13,364 nt of DNA from G020348385 sp964410125 (lineage in GTDB: Bacteria > Acidobacteriota > Aminicenantia > Aminicenantales > Aminicenantaceae): positions 1 through 13,364 of the forward strand of contig CAYPGQ010000115.1 of NCBI GenBank assembly GCA_964410125.1, given 5' to 3'. The position numbers were made by a program, and so were the translations under genes. The notes beneath the pieces are model-generated. The model did no database searches. It saw only the letters and a list, made by a program, of their open reading frames with translations, and was not told the DNA's origin. Each line of letters begins with the position of its first letter. Positions within the stretch are counted from its first letter, which is position 1. Shown piece after piece: positions 6,318 through 12,302 of the stretch.

Positions 6318-6746
6318 TTATGAGTCGAAATCCTCGGATCTAGGACGGAAGCTCCGGTCTTTCTTCTTCTGGGCCCGTTTTTTCTTTTCTTCCAGCATCT
6401 TTATTTTGGCTTTTTTGGAACGTTTTCTCTTCTGGCGGCGGATCTTTGCGATCTTTTGCTGCTCCTCGCTTTCCTTCCCTCGAATCATCGTTTCCACTTT
6501 ATCAACCAGAATTTTCCGCGCAAGGTATCTGTTAATAGCCTGGTAGCGTTCCCTCTGGCATTTCACTTCTATATTGGTCGGAATGTGTTTCAAGTACACG
6601 CATGTGGAAGTTTTATTGACTTTTTGCCCGCCCTTCCCGCTCGAGCGGATAAATTTTTCTATGATATCCTTCTCATGAATATCGAAACTCTCCATTTTTT
6701 TTCGAAGAGTTTCCTGTTTTTCTTTACTGATATGCGTAAGATTCAT
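6318..6746 (-). CDS. GGQ-domain peptide release factor-like protein (MTRFR/C12orf65-like)
   Basis: This 142-residue protein has a catalytic release-factor domain with no stop-codon recognition domain. The GGQ loop is SSGKGGQKVNKTSTCV (35-50), in which the Gln of GGQ (39-41) would promote hydrolysis of peptidyl-tRNA on the ribosome. The following KHIPTNIEVKCQRERYQAINRYLARKIL (53-80) is strikingly like the mitochondrial rescue factor MTRFR (C12orf65), whose motif continues KHVPSGIVVKC and RKLARKIL. A long Lys/Arg-rich tail (about 102-130) could bind the ribosome, as the basic tails of ArfB and MTRFR do. The probable role is rescue of stalled ribosomes or of peptidyl-tRNA on split large subunits. 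It is not prfA or prfB. ArfB itself is an alternative label, but its GPGGQNVNK signature differs. The start ATG (6744-6746) is preceded by a good promoter. Confidence 0.85.
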   Translation of the reverse strand: MNLTHISKEKQETLRKKMESFDIHEKDIIEKFIRSSGKGGQKVNKTSTCVYLKHIPTNIEVKCQRERYQAINRYLARKILVDKVETMIRGKESEEQQKIAKIRRQKRKRSKKAKIKMLEEKKKRAQKKKDRSFRPRSEDFDS

Positions 6747-6765
6747 TTTCTATTCCACGATTTTG

Positions 6766-6794
6766 ATTATAGATTATATCGGGTCGCCGGACAA
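6766..6794 (-). promoter_or_regulatory. Sigma-70 type promoter for the GGQ release factor-like gene
   Basis: Read on the minus strand, TTGTCC (6794-6789) is followed by a 17-nt spacer and a perfect TATAAT (6771-6766), about 20 nt before the ATG at 6746. A second TATAAT (6778-6773) lies just upstream but has a poorer partner spacing. The gene can therefore be expressed independently of the EIIA gene 178 nt upstream. Confidence 0.55.
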
Positions 6795-6847
6795 TGACTA
6801 TCCCTTATTTTGGTTAATAAAATCCTGGATTAATTTAGGAGGCTCTA

Positions 6848-6910
6848 TTCCATATTGTGTGGGTAAGTTCTAATGGAAAAAGACATCGGGTATGTCCGCA
6901 CAATATGGAA
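6848..6910. repeat. 12-bp perfect inverted repeat between the EIIA and release factor-like genes
   Basis: TTCCATATTGTG (6848-6859) is the exact reverse complement of CACAATATGGAA (6899-6910), with a 39-nt loop. A smaller GACAT/ATGTC hairpin lies in the loop. It sits just past the stop of the EIIA-zinc-ribbon gene (6925) and upstream of the release-factor promoter. It lacks a terminal T-run of the right geometry for a clear intrinsic terminator. It could be a processed RNA structure, a regulator site or a short mobile repeat. Confidence 0.55.
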
Positions 6911-6924
6911 GAGATCCATTTAGG

Positions 6925-7737
6925 CTAGCTGTGGGTTTTCTTTTTGGCTATAAGAAATTTGCCGCAGTTTTCACACACATAAATATCGTTGCTTCCCTCG
7001 ATCGCAGAGCCCATGCCTGTAGCAACGTTTATGAAGCAACCCAGACATGCTCCATCTTCTACCTCAGCCACAGCAAACCCGTATCTTTCCATCAATCTGT
7101 CGAACCTATCTAGAAGTGCGACATCCAGTTCTTGCCTGATCAGATCGGCTTTTTTTTGCAGCACATTCTGCTTGGCCTTTGGTGCCTTTTTTTTCTGGAT
7201 TTCAATTTCTTGTAGTTTCCACAGAAGACTCGCCCGGCTTATGATCTTGTCATCTTGGACAGGAAGGCTGAGCCTGATCTCAGAGATGACACGAAAAAGT
7301 TCTGTTTTGTTTTTGGCGTCGAACAGTCTTTTTCGAAATCCTGGATTGCGCAAAAATTGTGCCAACCCGGCAAACAAATGATTGAATAGGCCGGGAATCG
7401 AGGGATTCCAAACGATCAGTATGATGATATGGACATTCTTCTTATCGATGGAATCAAAATCGATGCCTGCAGCAGACCTTCCGACCACAACGGCGATATC
7501 GTGTCCCGTGTCGACACGGGCATGGGGCAACGCCACGCCATGACCGATTGCTGTGGACTCCAGTCGTTCTCTGTCAATGATTCGGGTCAGAAAAGGTTTT
7601 TTGTTCTTGATGAGTTTCTGTTTAAACAAAACATCTAGGAGTTCTTCGATCGCTTGAATTTTGTCTTTTGCTTTGAGGTTATAGACGACCTGGGAAGGTT
7701 TAAGAAAATCGGAAAAGTTAGATCTTTTAAGCTCCAT
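6925..7737 (-). CDS. PTS EIIA-Ntr domain fused to a coiled coil and C-terminal zinc ribbon
   Basis: The 270-residue protein begins with an EIIA domain of the nitrogen-PTS (PtsN/fructose) type, about 7-155. The phosphorylated histidine is His72 in AIGHGVALPHARVD, and QAIEELLD and RERLESTAIG are normal for PtsN. Unlike PtsN (about 150 residues), it continues with a charged helical linker of about 163-222 that probably forms a coiled coil. It ends with four cysteines, CLGC (231-234) and CENC (255-258), separated by 20 residues with INVATG and GSNDIYV between. That tail resembles the C4 zinc-ribbon domain (zf-RING_7/CdsZ type), which is usually found after a coiled coil. The role is probably regulatory, with phosphorylation state at His72 transmitted to a nucleic-acid or protein partner through the ribbon; this is inference. 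It lies 59 nt downstream of the PfkB kinase on the same strand. No EIIB, EIIC, HPr or EI gene is in the window. Confidence 0.85.
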   Translation of the reverse strand: MELKRSNFSDFLKPSQVVYNLKAKDKIQAIEELLDVLFKQKLIKNKKPFLTRIIDRERLESTAIGHGVALPHARVDTGHDIAVVVGRSAAGIDFDSIDKKNVHIIILIVWNPSIPGLFNHLFAGLAQFLRNPGFRKRLFDAKNKTELFRVISEIRLSLPVQDDKIISRASLLWKLQEIEIQKKKAPKAKQNVLQKKADLIRQELDVALLDRFDRLMERYGFAVAEVEDGACLGCFINVATGMGSAIEGSNDIYVCENCGKFLIAKKKTHS

Positions 7738-7796
7738 CCTCTCTATAAGCTTTCCATTCTAACACAAAACACCTTTCACCAAAAGAAAATATTTTT

Positions 7797-8702
7797 TCAT
7801 CGAAATGAGGAAACCATTCGTTTAAACATGGGGGAGACGCCGGACGTGCTCACGGCTGCCGATGCGATCCGCATCCCATAAACGGCCGATTCAAAAGGAT
7901 CACGGCCTTCGCTCAAATAGACAGCTGCTCCTCCACAAAACACATCGCCGCAACCGGTTGAGTCCACCACGGAATTACCTTCGATAGCACCAATGCTTCG
8001 AGATTCTTTTTCGTCCATCAGCAAGACTCCTTCTTCCCCGAGTGTTACGAAAATAGTCTTTACTCCCAGCTTGAAGACCATGGCACCAAAACTTTCAAGC
8101 TCAGCAAGGTCTAGATTTTTTCCGGGACAACCCAGCAAGGCCGCCACTTCTGCTCTGTTCGCCTGCAAAAAATCGATTCCCTCGACCCAATCTTTCCAGT
8201 CCCGCACCGAAACGTATTCACGCGGGCTGCCGATTTTCTTTTCAAGAGGCAGTGAATGGATATCCAACCAGATCGGACAAGTCGCTTTTTTTTTGACACG
8301 CTCCCATTCATCCGATTCCATGTCGAAACCAGAATTCAAGACCATCACAAGAAAATCAAGCTGAGGCAGATCTTTCAAAATCCGATCGCGACTGATCGGA
8401 GGCACAACCGACTTCAACACCTCGATCCTCTCTCTCCCGCTACGGTAATCGAGGAAAACCCGGTTTCCAGGCCCGGACACCATGTCGATGCTCCCTTTGT
8501 CCAAAGTCCTCCACTCTTTTATCAATTCTTGAACTTCAGTTTCAAGCCCTCGTCCCAGATTGGTGTAAAGATTCACTTCGTATCCCAGACCACACAGAAC
8601 CGCAGCCTGGTACAGAATTCCCCCCAATCCTTCATGTATGGTTTTCCCTTCAATCGTGATCACATCGTAGGTGATCGTTCCGATAAGCCCAAAACGAGAC
8701 AT
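7797..8702 (-). CDS. PfkB-family carbohydrate/nucleoside kinase
   Basis: This 301-residue ribokinase-fold kinase transfers a phosphate from ATP to a sugar, nucleoside or related alcohol; the substrate cannot be named. The N terminus SRFGLIGTITYDVI and GLGGILYQAAVLCGLGYEV (about 25-43) correspond to the substrate-binding region, in which family members usually have a GG followed by N-A-A; here it is GGILYQAA. QANRAEVAALLG (180-191) is the N-x-x-E magnesium motif and VTLGEEGVLL (219-228) the next conserved strand. VDSTGCGDVFCGG (246-258) is the second PfkB signature, with catalytic base Asp253 and TGCGD replacing the more common TGAGD. It is divergent from the alcohol dehydrogenase gene across a 136-bp gap and precedes the EIIA-zinc-ribbon gene. 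Upstream bases 8703-8743 contain only a weak promoter candidate and no strong Shine-Dalgarno. Confidence 0.87.
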   Translation of the reverse strand: MSRFGLIGTITYDVITIEGKTIHEGLGGILYQAAVLCGLGYEVNLYTNLGRGLETEVQELIKEWRTLDKGSIDMVSGPGNRVFLDYRSGRERIEVLKSVVPPISRDRILKDLPQLDFLVMVLNSGFDMESDEWERVKKKATCPIWLDIHSLPLEKKIGSPREYVSVRDWKDWVEGIDFLQANRAEVAALLGCPGKNLDLAELESFGAMVFKLGVKTIFVTLGEEGVLLMDEKESRSIGAIEGNSVVDSTGCGDVFCGGAAVYLSEGRDPFESAVYGMRIASAAVSTSGVSPMFKRMVSSFR

Positions 8703-8838
8703 ATTCTCAGCCCTATTTTATGCTTTTTTCGGCTTTTTTATAACCACAAATTATAAAAATTCCAATTTATGATATAGTAATGAAACTGGCCCTCTTCCAT
8801 TTTATATAGACAAACTTGAGGGGGAGGAGAAAGCAACG
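8703..8838. promoter_or_regulatory. Divergent intergenic region between PfkB kinase and alcohol dehydrogenase
   Basis: This AT-rich 136-bp gap must drive both directions. A strong Shine-Dalgarno (GGGGAGGAG, 8821-8829) lies 9 nt before the dehydrogenase ATG. On the minus strand a weak promoter candidate is TTATAA (8743-8738), 17 nt, TAAAAT (8720-8715), but it would leave an almost leaderless message. On the plus strand TATAGT (8773-8778) is a possible -10 without a good -35. No clear operator palindrome was found. Confidence 0.4.
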
Positions 8839-10122
8839 ATGAAACAACTCAAGGACAAGGCCAAATCACTCATCAAGACTTTTAAACAGGAACGCTACAT
8901 TTATGGTTTGGGCTGCCTCGGACAAATCGGCTCTCTCATCCAGGAATTAGGTAAAAAAATCCTTCTCGTCACGAGCCTTCAAGAGAGGGACCCGCAAAGT
9001 TTCAAAATCCTATCCGATTCTCTCGAACATGCTAATTTGCAAACGGTCGGTCACACCCCCACGGCGCATCCCAACTCTCCTCGGGAAGATGTGTTCCGCA
9101 TCAAACAGGCCATCCTTTCTGCAAAGCCTGATGTGGTCCTCGCCGCATCGGGAGGTTCAGGGATCGACGCCACAAAGGCAGCCATAGTCTTGGCAACTCT
9201 AGGCGGGAACCTGGATGACTATTTCGGTCTGGGCAAAGTGGCAGAATCTGCCTTATCCCAAGGAAAACAACTTCTGCCGTTTGTCGCCGTTCAGACGGCA
9301 TCGGGTTCCGCAGCCCATCTAACCAAATATTCCAACATCACAGATATCCAGACTTTCCAGAAAAAGCTTATCATCGACGAAACTATAGTCCCGACGCGGT
9401 GTCTTTTCGATTACAGCCTCACTCGATCCATGTCATCTTCGTTTACATGTGACGGCGCCCTTGATGGTCTTTCCCACTGTCTCGAGGTGTATTACGGTGC
9501 ACGACCCGAGGTTTATCTCAAAATAGAAGAAATCGCTCTAACGGGTATCGAGCTAATCCTGGCCTCTCTGGAAAAAGCGGTCATTGACGCCGATAATGCG
9601 GATGCCCGAGAGGCCCTGGGACTGGCTACAGATCTCGGCGGCTATGCAATCATGATCGGCGGCACGAACGGAGCGCATCTGACAAGCTTCTCGTTGGTGG
9701 GTGTCCTCAGTCACGGCCGCGCTTGCGCCATACTCAATCCTTATTACACCGTCTTTTTTGCACCATCCATCCCAAAACAACTCCAAAAACTCCACGATCT
9801 CTTCCGCAAATACAATCTCGTTCCCAGTGACGATCTCGATCAGGATGGTGAAAGGCTCGGAAAAGCTGTGGCTAAAGGATTGATCGCATTGAGCCGGCGG
9901 GTGGGGTATCCCACCACTCTTGACGAGATAGATGGGCTTTCGCCCGAACACATCACAAAAGCACTCCAGGCAGCCAAAGACCCTCAACTGGCCTCCAAAC
10001 TTCAAAACATGCCCGTTCCGATGACGGCAGAGAATGTGGATAGGTACATGCGCCCTATTCTGAAAGCGGCCCAAACAGGAGATTTTTCCCTGATAAAAAC
10101 GCTGGATGTGACGGAAAATTAA
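8839..10122 (+). CDS. Iron-type alcohol dehydrogenase family protein
   Basis: This 427-residue protein belongs to the group III (Fe-ADH) family, NAD(P)-dependent and metal-requiring. The nucleotide-binding part shows ILLVTS (41-46) and the GGSGIDATKAAIVLA stretch (105-119), the counterpart of GGGSxxDxAK. TASGSAAHLTKYSNITD (153-169) matches the usual T-x-GTGSE region in a modified form. Metal ligand candidates are Asp209 and His213 in DGALDGLSHCLE, and His280 and His292 in TNGAHLTSFSLVGVLSHGRA. The HGMAH motif of FucO-type enzymes reads TNGAH here, and the interval to the last His is 12 rather than 10 residues. This suggests a distinct subfamily with shifted metal binding or a different substrate. 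Start choice is supported by GGGGAGGAG at 8821-8829. The LarA-family gene follows after 1 nt, so both probably act on one hydroxy-compound pathway. Confidence 0.9.
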   Translation: MKQLKDKAKSLIKTFKQERYIYGLGCLGQIGSLIQELGKKILLVTSLQERDPQSFKILSDSLEHANLQTVGHTPTAHPNSPREDVFRIKQAILSAKPDVVLAASGGSGIDATKAAIVLATLGGNLDDYFGLGKVAESALSQGKQLLPFVAVQTASGSAAHLTKYSNITDIQTFQKKLIIDETIVPTRCLFDYSLTRSMSSSFTCDGALDGLSHCLEVYYGARPEVYLKIEEIALTGIELILASLEKAVIDADNADAREALGLATDLGGYAIMIGGTNGAHLTSFSLVGVLSHGRACAILNPYYTVFFAPSIPKQLQKLHDLFRKYNLVPSDDLDQDGERLGKAVAKGLIALSRRVGYPTTLDEIDGLSPEHITKALQAAKDPQLASKLQNMPVPMTAENVDRYMRPILKAAQTGDFSLIKTLDVTEN

Positions 10123-10123
10123 A

Positions 10124-11494
10124 ATGCAGGACGTCTTTTTCGACTTGGGACATTCACGATTCCCGGTACAAATCCCAGATCACGCGGATGTCCTCCGGAT
10201 GGGAAAACCAGAAGTTATCCCGAATCCCCCTGACGCGATTCTCGATGCCCTGAGATCGCCAATAAACAGCCCACCTCTGAGTAAAATCATCCATAATAAA
10301 CTTCGATCAAACCCCGATGCCAATGCGGTCATCGTCATTTCTGACAACACCCGACCCGTGCCCTACTCTGGAGAATCGGACATCCTGTTCCCGATCGTTG
10401 GCGAGATGATTCGAGCTGGTTTATCGCCCAAAAAAATCCACCTCTTGGTGGCCACAGGCATACACCGAGCCATGGATGAACAGGAACTTAGGGAAATGCT
10501 GGATCCCCGGACTTTGGCTCTCGATCTTTCCATCACCAACCATGATTCCAGGAATGGGAACGACATGATAAAGGTCTGCCGCACCGAATACGGCGGTGAA
10601 ATCTTTGTCAACCGAAACTATATTCAAAGCGACATCAAAATCCTCACGGGCCTTGTGGAGAGTCATTTCATGGCAGGTGTATCGGGAGGAAGAAAATCCA
10701 TCTGTCCCGGCCTGATCTCTGAATCATCAACTTATGCCCTCCACAGCGGGCCCATCCTCCACTCCCCCCATTCACGTGACCTGGTTCTGGAAAAAAACCC
10801 AGTCCACGAGGAAGCCCTCAAGGTGGCCCGTGTGGCAGGTTGCGATATGATCGTGAACGTGACCCTCGATTCCAACTTCGAACTCACTGGGATTTTTGCA
10901 GGAGACCTGGAGGACGCCCATAGGAAAGCGTTCGACAAGCTGCGCACCTATGCAGCCATCCCTTTCCAGGATAAATATGACCTTGTGATCACCCATGCCG
11001 GTTTTGTGGGAATCAACCACTACCAGGCGGCAAAGGGTGCGCTCGTATGCGCCCCTCTCGTCAAGGATGAGGGAATCTGCATCCTTGGCACCCACCATAC
11101 AGACAAAGATCCGATCGGGGGTAAAAACTACAAAAGGATGCTCAAACTGCTGGACGAAGTCGGGCCGGAAAAATTCATCCGGTCCATACTGGACCCTTCC
11201 TGGACTTTTGTATCCGAGCAATGGGAAGCACAAATGTGGACACGGTTATTCGAAAAAATTCCTCCTCAAAATCTGCTATATTGTTGCTTAGAAATCCCCG
11301 ATCAAGATTTTTCTTGGATCCCCGGTGAAAACGCCAGAACCATCGTCCGGGAAACCAAAAGCCTAAAAAATTTGTTGAACCAAACCATCGCATGGGCAGT
11401 GAAAAAGCAAAAAGAACGCCTGGGCAAAAATCCTCGTGTGGGCGTCCTTCCCGATGGGCCTTACGGCATCCCTCTTTCTGGGGTCAAACCTTGA
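10124..11494 (+). CDS. LarA-family nickel-pincer nucleotide racemase/epimerase
   Basis: LarA enzymes racemise or epimerise 2-hydroxyacids using a nickel-pincer nucleotide bound covalently to a lysine, by hydride transfer to the pincer. The 456-residue product keeps the catalytic set: SDNTRPVP (73-80, Asp74 and Arg77), ATGIHR (110-115, His114), GLVESHFMAGVSGGRKSICPG (176-196, His181 and cofactor Lys191) and ALHSGP (205-210, His207). NHYQAAKGA (299-307, Gln301 and Lys304) keeps the Q-x-x-K spacing of lactate racemase. The DUF2088 N-terminal domain and the C-terminal domain are both present. Its substrate may be lactate or another hydroxyacid or sugar acid. The LarB, LarC and LarE cofactor-making genes are not in the window. 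It starts 1 nt after the alcohol dehydrogenase stop. The last residues (SGVKP) and the TGA lie inside the left arm of a palindromic repeat, so the natural C terminus may have been altered by its insertion. Confidence 0.9.
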   Translation: MQDVFFDLGHSRFPVQIPDHADVLRMGKPEVIPNPPDAILDALRSPINSPPLSKIIHNKLRSNPDANAVIVISDNTRPVPYSGESDILFPIVGEMIRAGLSPKKIHLLVATGIHRAMDEQELREMLDPRTLALDLSITNHDSRNGNDMIKVCRTEYGGEIFVNRNYIQSDIKILTGLVESHFMAGVSGGRKSICPGLISESSTYALHSGPILHSPHSRDLVLEKNPVHEEALKVARVAGCDMIVNVTLDSNFELTGIFAGDLEDAHRKAFDKLRTYAAIPFQDKYDLVITHAGFVGINHYQAAKGALVCAPLVKDEGICILGTHHTDKDPIGGKNYKRMLKLLDEVGPEKFIRSILDPSWTFVSEQWEAQMWTRLFEKIPPQNLLYCCLEIPDQDFSWIPGENARTIVRETKSLKNLLNQTIAWAVKKQKERLGKNPRVGVLPDGPYGIPLSGVKP

Positions 11495-11610
11495 CATTGG
11501 ACATCTTTCCCTTAAATTTTTTTGTGAACTTTTTAATTTTTAATCCTCCGACATCCCATAGTACGAAAAACAGTTTGCTCTCAGAATGTACAATGTCAAG
11601 GTTTGACCCC
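11480..11610. repeat. 131-bp palindromic repeat (REPIN/MITE-like) with 20-bp perfect terminal inverted repeats
   Basis: GGGGTCAAACCTTGACATTG (11480-11499) is the exact reverse complement of 11591-11610. Beyond one mismatch the pairing extends three more bases inward. The interior is AT-rich with poly-T stretches and has no gene. The left arm overlaps the last codons and stop of the LarA-family gene. Tips beginning GGGGTCA are, to my recollection, common in palindromic repeats mobilised by REP-associated tyrosine transposases in Desulfobacterota; that link is not proven here. The 91-nt loop makes a simple intrinsic terminator unlikely. Confidence 0.75.
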
Positions 11611-11656
11611 GGTTATTCGACTAAACTTAATAAAGATGACCTTTGATATTTCGGGC

Positions 11657-11686
11657 TTAACATCCAGTCATCTCCTGTGCTAATAT
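11657..11686 (+). promoter_or_regulatory. Possible promoter of the small membrane protein gene
   Basis: TTAACA (11657-11662) is followed by an 18-nt spacer and TAATAT (11681-11686); an overlapping TATAAC begins at 11684. It lies just beyond the palindromic repeat and about 38 nt before the ATG at 11724, which has AAGGAGA (11712-11718) as its ribosome binding site. Confidence 0.35.
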
Positions 11687-11723
11687 AACATCAGAATTTG
11701 CATGGAGAGTTAAGGAGAATGGG

Positions 11724-12302
11724 ATGAAAGACATCCTGGGAATGATTTCGTTGACGACAGCCGCCAGTGTGCTTTTGATACTTGCAGCCATCTGGCTTGT
11801 CATCCTTATCATCAAAAGACAACATGAATACATCTTTCGGGCTATGTTGATCATGCTCATCCTTTTGTTGGGATTGATTTTTCTCCGCCAACATGAAGCC
11901 GGAAAGTTGACGTGGCCCGAGATCAAACTCAATATTTTCCCAATAAAACCTGTGGTGTATAATTATTCCGAAAGTAAAACTTTCACAAGGGGGAAACAGG
12001 AAACCCGGTATGTATTCGGTAAACCTCAACCCAAGCTATCCTTGAGACTGGATACATCCGGAACATATTTCCACATCAAAGATCTCAAATCCATAAACAA
12101 CATGCTCAAACACCTGAACCTCCCGGAGGTAGAAGAAATCGCTCCCGAACTGACGTCCATCACACACCTCAAGAGGGATGCCAAGCTGTATAAATGGGAG
12201 AATTACGCTGGCGGGACCCTAATCCTCGAAAGGATGCTCTGTCAGGATCAAGAGACGTTGGAAATTTACCAAGGGGTGTCAAACATACGCATCCTCAGGT
12301 AG
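11724..12302 (+). CDS. Small membrane protein of unknown function
   Basis: I do not recognise this 192-residue protein. It starts with two predicted membrane helices, about 7-30 (a run of Ala, Leu, Ile and Val ending VILII) and 36-54 (IFRAMLIMLILLLGLIFL), separated by a short KRQHEY turn. The remaining roughly 130 residues are polar and probably form one folded domain, with alternating beta-like and helical stretches such as KLSLRLDTSGTYFHIKDLKSI and LKHLNLPEVEEI. No catalytic motif or lipobox is evident. A good Shine-Dalgarno (AAGGAGA) and a plausible promoter support expression. It converges tail to tail on the PgsW-like gene with an 8-bp overlap. Because the orientation is opposite, functional linkage with poly-gamma-glutamate synthesis is not implied. 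Confidence 0.75.
   Translation: MKDILGMISLTTAASVLLILAAIWLVILIIKRQHEYIFRAMLIMLILLLGLIFLRQHEAGKLTWPEIKLNIFPIKPVVYNYSESKTFTRGKQETRYVFGKPQPKLSLRLDTSGTYFHIKDLKSINNMLKHLNLPEVEEIAPELTSITHLKRDAKLYKWENYAGGTLILERMLCQDQETLEIYQGVSNIRILR

Noticed and set aside
6456..6797. Plus-strand open frame across the release factor-like gene
   Set aside because: It is antisense to the convincing GGQ-domain gene and has no homology that I recognise.
8715..8743. Minus-strand promoter for the PfkB kinase (TTATAA, 17 nt, TAAAAT)
   Set aside because: Both hexamers are approximate and the implied 5' leader would be only a few bases, so I do not list it as a separate promoter.
11480..11610. Intrinsic terminator for the larA-family gene
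   Set aside because: The 20-bp arms are separated by 91 nt and are not followed by a T-run; a mobile palindromic repeat explains it better, though it may still affect transcript ends.
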